Assembly: GCA_027485645.1 (NCBI GenBank)
Contig: JAIXQR010000001.1
Location: 489,632 to 553,631, forward strand
Reading direction: 5' to 3'
DNA length: 64,000 nt
Source of the DNA: a bacterium
GTDB lineage: Bacteria; Armatimonadota; Fimbriimonadia; Fimbriimonadales; Fimbriimonadaceae
Each line of letters begins with the position of its first letter. Positions within the stretch are counted from its first letter, which is position 1. Made by a program: the position numbers and the translations under genes. Below, in pieces: positions 48,637 to 56,139 of the stretch. The notes beneath the pieces were generated by a model. The model made no database searches and had not been told where the DNA came from. It worked only from the letters and a program-made list of their open reading frames with translations.

Positions 48637-48642
48637 TAGGTT
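48637..48642 (+). promoter_or_regulatory. -10-like TAGGTT, 7 nt before ATG 48650
   Basis: TAGGTT and seven bases precede the start of the small membrane protein downstream of the RNase E/G gene. Confidence 0.38.
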
Positions 48643-48649
48643 CTGAACC

Positions 48650-49219
48650 ATGGACCCACTGAAAGAAAAGATCACCGGTCTGACTCTGGCAGTTGGCGTG
48701 GTGCTTGCGGTTTGCGGCTGTCTCAGCACGCTCGTTTTTGGGATGGGTGGCGTTTTCCGCGCCACTTACACCCGAACTCCGGTGACAAACCAGATTACGG
48801 ACGTGGGTCCGATGAACTGGATTCCGAACAGCCTCACGTGGTTTGCCATCGGCATGTTGATGATCGCTGGCAGTATTGGCTACGGCATTTGGTACAACCA
48901 CGCCTCGAAAGGGGGCACGCGAACAGTTTTCGAGAACGCCCGAGTGATGAGCCGGTACGGGATCGCAAAAGACGGCACGATGCTGAACTCCTCTTGGGAG
49001 TTTGAGATGGCGGAGAGCCCGCGATTCTACGTGCGCCTGCAAACGAGCCCCCACAACGCTAGTGAGTACGAATGTGACGAGCCGGTGTTTTGGCAGTGCG
49101 GCGAGGGCATGTACGGCGAGGCGGAGATTCAGCGAAAGTGGCTTGGGCGCTTTACGCCCTACATCGGCATGGTGCAAAGTGCGGATGATGTGGTCGATCC
49201 TTTCGTTCGGCCAAGTTAG
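48650..49219 (+). CDS. Two-helix membrane protein, uncharacterised
   Basis: The 189-residue protein has two hydrophobic segments (about 9-33 and 64-84) joined by a short loop. A soluble C-terminal domain of about 100 residues follows, containing ARVMSRYGIAKDG and YVRLQTSP. The topology predicts both ends on the cytoplasmic side. I do not recognise the family. It may have its own promoter and lies 41 nt before the next gene, which also has a close -10-like element. Confidence 0.65.
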   Translation: MDPLKEKITGLTLAVGVVLAVCGCLSTLVFGMGGVFRATYTRTPVTNQITDVGPMNWIPNSLTWFAIGMLMIAGSIGYGIWYNHASKGGTRTVFENARVMSRYGIAKDGTMLNSSWEFEMAESPRFYVRLQTSPHNASEYECDEPVFWQCGEGMYGEAEIQRKWLGRFTPYIGMVQSADDVVDPFVRPS

Positions 49220-49246
49220 GTCTCCCCTTTCTCGCGGTGCTCCGTC

Positions 49247-49252
49247 TATAAT
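49247..49252 (+). promoter_or_regulatory. -10 TATAAT, 8 nt before ATG 49261
   Basis: A consensus TATAAT ends 8 nt before the start codon of the DnaA domain I-like gene. Confidence 0.5.
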
Positions 49253-49260
49253 CGTGCGGT

Positions 49261-49869
49261 ATGCAGGACGCGGTTGCCATTTGGAAAGAGACTCTTCCCA
49301 CGGTACTTCACGGGGTAACCGGTCGTGGTGTATGGGCGGCCCTCAATGCGGCCGTTCCGATTGCGCTTGAAGAAGGCTTGTTGGTTCTTGGTGTTCCGCA
49401 AGGGGAGAACGAACTGGGCGGCCACCTTCGAATGCCGCAAACCCAGCGACTGATCGAGGTCACCGCCTCAAAGGCCGCGAATGCCGCCATTCGCGTCCGG
49501 GTGATTGACGGTACGACTTCCGAGGATTTCGAGCGATCTAAGCGCCGAGAAGCCGAACGCCGCCGAATGCAGGAAGCGGAGATGACCAAGCTCCGCGCCG
49601 AGATGGAGTCGCGGACGAACTGGGAAGGCGTTTACGAACAGCTCAGCCGTCGGTACGCGGCAATTACCAACAAGTCCCTCCCGCAAAACCGGGCGCGTTT
49701 TTATGAAGACGCCATCTCGCTGATTGCCGAAGCGCGGCAGAGTCAGGAGAAGTACGACGACATGGGAGAGCGCAACTTTGCCCGATGTTTGGAACGGCTG
49801 GCGCAGTACGCCGACGTTCCGGCCGCGATTGTGGCGGTTGAAGTTTTGAAGAAAGCGGGCGAGCTATAA
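49261..49869 (+). CDS. DnaA domain I-like protein without ATPase domain
   Basis: The 202-residue protein begins AIWKETLPTVLHGVTGRGVWAAL, then EEGLLVLGVPQGENELGG and IRVRVIDG. This order of helix, Trp, beta strand and LxVP motif is that of DnaA domain I, the DnaB/DiaA-interacting module. A long helical, charged region follows (SKRREAERRRMQEAEMTKL), then a C-terminal helical part. AAA+ and DNA-binding domains are absent. It may be a replication-linked adaptor or simply a domain cousin. The next gene starts immediately after its stop, so the two are translated together. Confidence 0.6.
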   Translation: MQDAVAIWKETLPTVLHGVTGRGVWAALNAAVPIALEEGLLVLGVPQGENELGGHLRMPQTQRLIEVTASKAANAAIRVRVIDGTTSEDFERSKRREAERRRMQEAEMTKLRAEMESRTNWEGVYEQLSRRYAAITNKSLPQNRARFYEDAISLIAEARQSQEKYDDMGERNFARCLERLAQYADVPAAIVAVEVLKKAGEL

Positions 49870-50631
49870 GTGGCCCGCGCGGTCATTCTTGGGTCCGGAA
49901 CAAGTAATGGCGTACCCATGCTGGGTTTCGACTACCCAGAGTCGTTTCTGCAGAATCCCAAGAACTGGCGAACTCGTGCATCCTTGCTCCTTAATGGAAG
50001 CAGTGGCAATGTATTAGTAGACTGCTCCCCGGAGATGCGGCTGCAGTTGCTGAAAGCCGATGTAAAAGACCTAGATTCGGTGATCATAACGCATACCCAT
50101 GCCGATCACGTGATGGGTATGGACGACTTACGCTCGTTAAGTGTTAAGACGAAGCGCGACATGCCGGTATATATCCTAGAGGAATACATGCCAGACATAA
50201 AGCGGATTTATCCTTACGCTTTTATGGAATTCCCGGAGGGAATCATGGTGCCACGGTTTGATTTACGGGTCGCGCGGCCGGTGATGGAACTGGGCGGGCT
50301 CACGATCAAATCCTTCGTTGTGCGGCATGGTCATTTGCCTTGTCTGGCACTTCGCGTCAACGACTTTTGCTATATGACGGACGTGAGCGAGATTCCGGAT
50401 GCGGTTTGGCCAGAGCTTGAGAACCTCGATATTTTGGTTCTCGATGCGGTCAGATTTAGTCCGCATCCCAACCACTTCCACTTTGACCGGGCGATGGAAG
50501 TGGCGGCAAAGATTGGGGCGAAGAGGACAATTCTGACCCACCTGAGCCATGACTATGACCACGACGATTTCAATGCCAAGCTGCCTTTTGGCACTGAACT
50601 TGCGTATGACGGGATGTCGCTTGAAATTTAG
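49870..50631 (+). CDS. PhnP-like metallo-beta-lactamase-fold hydrolase
   Basis: The 253-residue protein has the MBL motif THTHADHVMGMDDLRS, with further metal ligands in VRHGHLPCLA, MTDVSEIP and LTHLSHDYDH. The start ILGSGTSNGVPMLGF is the classic PhnP/RNase Z-like opening. PhnP hydrolyses cyclic phosphodiesters of ribose; other members are phosphodiesterases of unknown substrate. It begins with GTG exactly one base after the preceding stop codon. Lipoyl (LipB) genes, sometimes neighbours of this family, are not present. Confidence 0.88.
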   Translation: MARAVILGSGTSNGVPMLGFDYPESFLQNPKNWRTRASLLLNGSSGNVLVDCSPEMRLQLLKADVKDLDSVIITHTHADHVMGMDDLRSLSVKTKRDMPVYILEEYMPDIKRIYPYAFMEFPEGIMVPRFDLRVARPVMELGGLTIKSFVVRHGHLPCLALRVNDFCYMTDVSEIPDAVWPELENLDILVLDAVRFSPHPNHFHFDRAMEVAAKIGAKRTILTHLSHDYDHDDFNAKLPFGTELAYDGMSLEI

Positions 50632-50767
50632 CAAGAATCAGCATTGAAGGGATGCCATTTTTTGCCACCATACGCCGAACCCAATCGGTTTGCATCCTCT
50701 TGGTGATATAGTTAATGGGTCGGGGGACTCGTAACGGATTACGTGAACTTGGCGATGAGGAGATTTA

Positions 50768-51541
50768 ATGGCGCTTAGCCCAGATCAGTTGCAGCAAGCC
50801 TGGACAGATTATCATGTCTATGGTCGCTTGGATGCCCGCACCGAGCTGATTCATCACTATAGTTATCTAGTCAAAATCACGGTCGGTCGACTTGTTTCGG
50901 GACCGGTCGGCAGTTTGACTTTTGACGACTTTCTGAGCGCAGGCATCGTCGCCTTGATCAAAAGCGTTGATAATTTCGACCCAACGCGGGATACCAAATT
51001 TGAGACCTATGCCATCACGATGGTCCGGGTTGCCGTTCTAGAGTTGATTCGCCACGAGGACTGGGTTCCTCGAAGCACGCGAGACAAGCTTCGCTTGATC
51101 GAGCGCACGGAGAGCCTGCTTACGGTGCGGCTCGGCCGAGCGCCAAGCGGCGCCGAGCTCGCCGAGGCCGCGAGCATGGGGCAAGATCAGCTAGCTCAGC
51201 TCCAGGCACTTCAGTCCCGCAGTCACATCGGCAGTCTTGACGATCTCGTTCCTTCGGATTCGGACGATAACCTAACGTTCTCCGATCTGGTTGAAGACGA
51301 GTCGGCAAACGTTCGTGGCTTTGTTGAAGGCAAGGCGATTCGAAATGTTCTCGCGTCGTGCATCGATATGCTGAGTGATCGAGAGCGCACGGTGGTCGCG
51401 CTGCACTACTTCGATGGTCTCACTTTTTCTGAAGTGGCAAAAGTTCTTGAGATCAGCGAATCCCGGGCCTATCAGCTTCACTCTCAGGCCGTAAATCGCC
51501 TTCGCGGCATGGTTCGGACGCAGCTTGCGGTAGCTGCCTGA
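50768..51541 (+). CDS. Sigma-70 family factor, FliA/WhiG type
   Basis: The 257-residue protein has sigma regions 2, 3 and 4: SLTFDDFLSAGIVALIKSVDNFD and KFETYAITMVRVAVLELIR (region 2), LGRAPSGAELAEAASMG (region 3) and SDRERTVVALHYFDGLTFSEVAKVLEISESRAYQLHSQA in pieces (region 4). In other bacteria such factors drive flagellar, sporulation or stress genes; no flagellar genes are seen here. GAGGAG is placed 5 nt before the ATG, and a TATAGT hexamer lies at 50707-50712. No anti-sigma gene is adjacent. Confidence 0.92.
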   Translation: MALSPDQLQQAWTDYHVYGRLDARTELIHHYSYLVKITVGRLVSGPVGSLTFDDFLSAGIVALIKSVDNFDPTRDTKFETYAITMVRVAVLELIRHEDWVPRSTRDKLRLIERTESLLTVRLGRAPSGAELAEAASMGQDQLAQLQALQSRSHIGSLDDLVPSDSDDNLTFSDLVEDESANVRGFVEGKAIRNVLASCIDMLSDRERTVVALHYFDGLTFSEVAKVLEISESRAYQLHSQAVNRLRGMVRTQLAVAA

Positions 51542-51668
51542 ACCGGTTCATCTTCCTCACACGAATGGGGGACATTCGTGTGGGCACTATCCAGCTGCCT
51601 CTGATGTTGTAACCTATGCGTTGAGGGAGGGTTGCGTCTCGACCTCACCTTGTTCCGGAGAATTCGGT

Positions 51669-52667
51669 TTGAAGAAAGCACTTTATGTCCTTTTGCCCAT
51701 CGCGGCAGGTCTCATCGTCGGTTGCAACAGCGGATCTGCTACCGGTGGTCCCGTTGCCGTAGTCAACAACGAGCAGGTCACCAAGGATGAGTACTACAGC
51801 TATCTCGAACGAAAGCGTTCGGTACTCGCCATGACCCCGCAGGGACCGGTTGACGTGCAAGTTGCAGGCTCGCTTGGCTTACAGGCCCTCCGAGACCTCA
51901 TTAACCGCAAGTTGCTTCTCCAAGTTGCTAAGGACCAAAACGTCGCCCCAAACGATGACGCGATCAAGAAGGAACTCGACTTCCAGACGAAGCGCAATCC
52001 GCAGTTTGTAAAGAGCCTTCAGTCGGCAGGAATGTCGCTGGCCGAAATTCGCCAGGACCTCTCGATTGACCTTGCGCGATTCAACCTGATCTCCAAGGGC
52101 ATCACGGTCACCCAGGCCGACGTGGATGCGTTCATCAAGAACAACCCATCCAACTTCTTGACGCCAGCCCAAGCCGAGCTTTTCTACATCCAGGTCGGTT
52201 CTGAGCAGCTGAAGAACCAGGTGGATTCGGCGCTCAAGCAGGGCACGAGCTTCCCAGTCGCGGCGGCCCGATACAGCGAAGCACCAAACGCCCGCGCAAC
52301 CCAGGGTGCGTTCCCAATCCGCGCGGTGGACCAGATGCCAGCGCAGCTTCAGGCGATTGTAAACAAGACCAAGGTCGGCACCGCATCCAACTGGATTCCA
52401 GACGGCGGCAACTTCCTGAAGTTCTTCGTTCAGAACCGAACGGCGGCCGAGAAGATCAAGATCGACGAGACGGTCAAGGAAAGCGTTCGACGCCAGATCG
52501 CCGAAGAACGAGGCAGCCAGGCAAACGACCTCGGCAAGACCCTTCAGGAGCGACTGCGCACCGCTAAGGTCGATGTCAAGCTCTCCTACCTAGCCGACGG
52601 CTGGAAGTCCGCCATGGACGCCCTGAAGGCCGAAGACGCTAGCAGCAAGCCAGTTAGCACCAAGTAA
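51669..52667 (+). CDS. SurA/PrsA-like peptidyl-prolyl isomerase lipoprotein
   Basis: Starting at TTG 51669, which has GGAG at 51657-51660, the protein begins MKKALYVLLPIAAGLIVGC, a lipoprotein signal. It has a SurA N-like helical domain (VAVVNNEQVTKDEYYSYL to about residue 160). The following region resembles a parvulin-type rotamase domain (QAELFYIQVGSEQLKNQV, FPVAAARYSEAP) but is shorter than usual. The long C-terminal helix is rich in Lys and Arg. The protein is an envelope foldase or chaperone by family. The frame extends to 51621, but only the TTG gives a proper leader. Confidence 0.87.
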   Translation: MKKALYVLLPIAAGLIVGCNSGSATGGPVAVVNNEQVTKDEYYSYLERKRSVLAMTPQGPVDVQVAGSLGLQALRDLINRKLLLQVAKDQNVAPNDDAIKKELDFQTKRNPQFVKSLQSAGMSLAEIRQDLSIDLARFNLISKGITVTQADVDAFIKNNPSNFLTPAQAELFYIQVGSEQLKNQVDSALKQGTSFPVAAARYSEAPNARATQGAFPIRAVDQMPAQLQAIVNKTKVGTASNWIPDGGNFLKFFVQNRTAAEKIKIDETVKESVRRQIAEERGSQANDLGKTLQERLRTAKVDVKLSYLADGWKSAMDALKAEDASSKPVSTK

Positions 52668-52678
52668 GGACACACAAG

Positions 52679-52712
52679 AAAAGCCCAGCGCAGAAATGCG
52701 CTGGGCTTTTTT
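52679..52712 (+). terminator. Bidirectional intrinsic terminator
   Basis: A stem of at least 11 bp (AGCCCAGCGCA with its complement, loop GAAA) flanked by As on the left and a T-run on the right follows the SurA-like gene. Its symmetry allows use by the convergent minus-strand gene as well. Confidence 0.88.
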
Positions 52713-52728
52713 GTTTGCGTCAGCCTTT

Positions 52729-53031
52729 TTAGGCTACGGGAACTGCGGCGACGGCCGAAACCAACATGGCGACATGCTCGCTGCTGATCTCATCGGTCGA
52801 AACGAAGCTTTGTAGCGTCGTCTCCATGCCGTCGAAGTTAGGTGACGTCCAGATGCCGAACGGGCCTTTGTCGCTGTCCAGTTTGTAGAGTCCCAGCCGA
52901 AGTTGCTGAGATCCCTCTCGCTGTCCGAGACCCGCATCCAAAAGATCCGGGATGGACGTGTATACACCAATCACCTTCGATTGGCCGTTCGCTTCTACGA
53001 TTTCTGAAACCCAATAAAGTCTTCGAAACAT
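52729..53031 (-). CDS. Uncharacterised 100-residue protein
   Basis: The small soluble protein begins MFRRLYWVSEIVEANGQSKVIGVYTSIPDLLDAGL, a pattern of beta strand, loop and helix, followed by YKLDSDKGPFGIWTSPNFDG. I do not recognise the family. No membrane segment, cysteine or metal motif is visible. It is placed between the SurA-like gene (convergent) and speE (same strand, 69 nt upstream). A homologue search is the only way to assign it. Confidence 0.6.
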   Translation of the reverse strand: MFRRLYWVSEIVEANGQSKVIGVYTSIPDLLDAGLGQREGSQQLRLGLYKLDSDKGPFGIWTSPNFDGMETTLQSFVSTDEISSEHVAMLVSAVAAVPVA

Positions 53032-53100
53032 CCGTTGTTCAACCTTCGGCTCCGTTGCCGAAGCTCTAATTTACCCTTTACAGACGTTTTGGACGGCCCT

Positions 53101-54033
53101 TTAGGCGTCCCAAACGAACGGGTCAGCATCGGTGAGGAGTCGTCCCTGCTCTTCCACGGCTCGAAGCAAGTACTCAGGAAGAGTAAAGCAAGCCTGGTGG
53201 AATCGCGGCGTGTAGTACTTGTTTTTTACTCCGCGCTCGGCGTGTCGCTTGGCGATTTCTTCGACCGTGAGGGCCATTGGGTCGTATTTCTTCGAAGCCA
53301 AGACAAATCCCCATGGCTGGAAAAACGTGCTGACGATGCCGTAGTAGCCGTTGACGTACGGGAACACTTCTTTCATGTTCTCCAGCGTCTTGATGCAACT
53401 AGCCATGCACGCAGGGTAGTTCTCGTTGGCTGAGCCGGCTTGCATCGCGAACACGCCGTCTTCGCTCATGGCGTCGGCGCAGATTTGGAAGTACTCCTTG
53501 GTGAAGAGGAACTGGCCTGGGCCGTCTTCGTGGGGGTTCGGGAGGTCGCTGAGAACGACGTCGAAGTTGGCGCCTTTGTGGTCGGCCAGCCAAGCTCGGG
53601 CGTCGGTGTGAAGGAGGGTGGTTCGTGGGTCTTCGAAAGCGCCTTGGTGCCACTCGGGCATGTGGACCTTCACCATGTCGACCAGCTCTTCATCGATGTC
53701 CACCATCACGGCTTCGGTGACGGTGTTGTGGAAAAGGGCCTCTCGCAGGGTTGCGCCTTCGCCGCCGCCGCAAACCACAACCTTCTTCGGGTTCGGGTGC
53801 AGGGTCATGGCCGGCTGCGTCATGCATTCGTGGAAGATGTACTCGTCCAGGATGGAGGTCTGGATGTTGTAGTCCAGGAAGAGGGACTTTCCGAAGCGGG
53901 GGATATCGCAGATTTGGTAGGTCTGGTACTGAGTTTTGCCTTCCAAAAGCATCTTCTCAACGCGGTACTGCCAAATGGCCGCGCTGGTGTGGGTTTCGTT
54001 GATAAAGATGCCGGTGGCGTCGCTGTGAGACAT
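53101..54033 (-). CDS. speE: Polyamine aminopropyltransferase (spermidine synthase)
   Basis: The 310-residue enzyme transfers an aminopropyl group from decarboxylated SAM to putrescine. Motifs are KTQYQTYQICDIPRFGKSLFLD in pieces, the catalytic-site VVVCGGGEGATLREAL, the acidic MVDIDEELVDMVK and the DLPNPHEDGPGQFLFTKEY loop, with a conserved Asp where the proton acceptor is expected. ATG 54033 is used instead of the frame start at 54231 because homology begins after it and AGGGG precedes it. The extra upstream codons run into the end of the propeller gene. Confidence 0.93.
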   Translation of the reverse strand: MSHSDATGIFINETHTSAAIWQYRVEKMLLEGKTQYQTYQICDIPRFGKSLFLDYNIQTSILDEYIFHECMTQPAMTLHPNPKKVVVCGGGEGATLREALFHNTVTEAVMVDIDEELVDMVKVHMPEWHQGAFEDPRTTLLHTDARAWLADHKGANFDVVLSDLPNPHEDGPGQFLFTKEYFQICADAMSEDGVFAMQAGSANENYPACMASCIKTLENMKEVFPYVNGYYGIVSTFFQPWGFVLASKKYDPMALTVEEIAKRHAERGVKNKYYTPRFHQACFTLPEYLLRAVEEQGRLLTDADPFVWDA

Positions 54034-54054
54034 TGAGCCCCTATTATGAACCAC

Positions 54055-54091
54055 CCGCCCCTTGGGTTCCAGTGCTGAACCAGAGGGGCGG
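54055..54091 (-). terminator. Two-part hairpin between propeller genes and speE
   Basis: An inverted repeat of 8 + 5 bp with symmetric two-base bulges (54055-54062 with 54084-54091, and 54065-54069 with 54077-54081) follows the stop of the second propeller gene. It has no T-tract but is a strong G+C-rich structure. Confidence 0.5.
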
Positions 54092-54106
54092 ATGACGAAA
54101 GCCGGC

Positions 54107-56137
54107 CTATGGGGCAGGCGGGAAGGTGAAGTTGACGTCACGGAGGATGCCGTCGGTGTCGATCCGAGCGCGGTTGTCGCCGGGGAGGACGTCAAGTGCT
54201 CGGCTGTTCGACATCCGCTCTGCGCGTCCATCGGACAGGCGAGTTAGGGTGTTGCCAAACTCGTCGAAGTCGAAGAGCAGGTTGCCGCTTGGTGAGAGCC
54301 GCGCGTCGCGGTTGATGAACCGATTTGGAATCACGAGGGTGAACGCGTTTCGCGGGGTGTAGAACCGCCAGACCTGTTCCACGTTGCCCATATTGCTGAA
54401 GACAACCTTCGTGGCATCGGCAGAAATACCAAAGACTGAGGAGCTACTCCCCAGTGTTCCGGGGAAGGTTGGACTCGAAAGGCGATCCGTGGCAACGTCA
54501 TAGAGGTAGAGGCGGAAGCTCTGGGGCCCGTTAAAAAGATCGCGGTTGTTCGAGATGAACGCGATCAACTTGCCGTTTCCGGACAACCGCACCTGGCCAA
54601 CCGTGTTGATCGATCCCGTCCCGCTGATGTTCTTTGTGACGAGTCGAGACCGCCGCGCGAGGACGTCATAAATGTAGACCTGATCCACGCTGCTGATGGA
54701 CTGCCGGTACATGACGATCAACCCGTCACCGGAAATTTGGTGGTTGCTTGAATTCGGCAGGCTGATGGTGAGGTTTAGATCATCGTTCCGGTAAGTCGCG
54801 TTGTTGTTGTCACCAACAACATAGGCTTGGCCAGAATCCGACACTGCAAACGGCTCAAAATTGGTCGCCAGCTTTCGCGTGACGCCGGTGGACGTGTTCT
54901 TGATGAACACTCCCGCCGTTTGACCCGAGACGAATAGGTCAGGGGCTCGGAAGATGATTGACGTCCCCGAACTTGAGTTCCGATAGCGGAGCAGGCTGGC
55001 CTTCGGCGGGCCAGGGTACGGTCCGACGCCGGTTTCGAATCCAATATTGGTCGTGATATCGTGGCGGACAAGCCGACCGTCTTCCGTGATTCCCGCGATG
55101 TAGCGGCCATCTTCGCTGATGTGCTTGCTGATCGTGCGCAGATTGCTCAGGTCGATTTGCCGGGTTGGGTTCGGCGCGTACATGTTGTACGGCAGATCGA
55201 TGATGTCGGCCATTCCGTTGGTGTACTGAACCACGGTGAACCGCCCGTTGCGTGACGTGGCAACCGATCGAATGTTGGTGCCTGAAAGTTGGATGAGTCT
55301 GCGCTCGCCAGTAGCGGTACTCACTTGGTACAGGTCCGGTTCAAAATCGAAATCAAGCGGGCTTATTTGCTTGTTCGTAATGAACCGGGCTTCGATGGGG
55401 CCCGACATACCAGGGTCGTTCGAGACCCAAACCGGGCGGAACGTCTCGGCAATTCCGGCCGTGTGGAACAGCCAGAACCTGCCTGTTCGGGTGACGGCCT
55501 GGATGCCGGTCACGTCGGGGAAGCCGAAGGTTTGGTTTGCTAAACGGACGGTCGCGTCGCTGGAATAGACGGACGGTTGAACCTGGCCCGTGTAGCCTCC
55601 TTGAAAGTTAAATGAGCTGAACGGATCGAAGGTCTGCCCGAAAATCTGATCGTAAACCAGCGAAAGCCCGTCGTTCGAGAGGCCAGTGGCAAACCGGTTC
55701 GGGACCTGATTGACAATCTTTTGATCGAGCTTCGCTCGGTTTGCGGAGCGGCGAAAATCCGTTGGCGAGCCCGGAATGATTACCCGCCCGCTGGTGAAAG
55801 CGATGTGATGCCCACGATCTGAAATGAACGTGCCGCCTGCAACCTCCGGTATGTAATTCGTCCCATTCGCAAGTCGGTTAACCACCTTAACCACGCCACC
55901 GACGACATCGGCCCGCACAACGTCAAAGGAATCCACCTCGTCATACGCCCGGACATCCATGCGGTCGGTGATGAAGGAGATGTAGCGGCCGTCGCTGGAG
56001 ATTTCTGGCGAGTAGCTCGTTCCGGCTTTGGGGACTCCCGGGCCGGCAGGGAAGACGAGGGTGGACTGGCCGTAGATCAGGTCTGCGCTCGCAGAACCCG
56101 CAATGGCAACGCCGGCAAGAAGGAGGAGTCTTTTCAT
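54107..56137 (-). CDS. Secreted WD40-like beta-propeller protein (propeller 2)
   Basis: The 676-residue protein has a signal peptide (MKRLLLLAGVAIAGSASA). It is built of many TolB/PD40-like units such as SPEISSDGRYISFITDR, LSGNGKLIAFISNNRD and ISADATKVVFSNMG, which indicates one or two large propellers. No enzymatic motif is visible; a binding or scaffolding role is likely. It is a paralogue of the upstream 698-residue protein with only 2 nt between them, so the pair arose by duplication and is co-expressed. It begins with ATG at 56137. Confidence 0.8.
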   Translation of the reverse strand: MKRLLLLAGVAIAGSASADLIYGQSTLVFPAGPGVPKAGTSYSPEISSDGRYISFITDRMDVRAYDEVDSFDVVRADVVGGVVKVVNRLANGTNYIPEVAGGTFISDRGHHIAFTSGRVIIPGSPTDFRRSANRAKLDQKIVNQVPNRFATGLSNDGLSLVYDQIFGQTFDPFSSFNFQGGYTGQVQPSVYSSDATVRLANQTFGFPDVTGIQAVTRTGRFWLFHTAGIAETFRPVWVSNDPGMSGPIEARFITNKQISPLDFDFEPDLYQVSTATGERRLIQLSGTNIRSVATSRNGRFTVVQYTNGMADIIDLPYNMYAPNPTRQIDLSNLRTISKHISEDGRYIAGITEDGRLVRHDITTNIGFETGVGPYPGPPKASLLRYRNSSSGTSIIFRAPDLFVSGQTAGVFIKNTSTGVTRKLATNFEPFAVSDSGQAYVVGDNNNATYRNDDLNLTISLPNSSNHQISGDGLIVMYRQSISSVDQVYIYDVLARRSRLVTKNISGTGSINTVGQVRLSGNGKLIAFISNNRDLFNGPQSFRLYLYDVATDRLSSPTFPGTLGSSSSVFGISADATKVVFSNMGNVEQVWRFYTPRNAFTLVIPNRFINRDARLSPSGNLLFDFDEFGNTLTRLSDGRAERMSNSRALDVLPGDNRARIDTDGILRDVNFTFPPAP

Positions 56138-56139
56138 GT

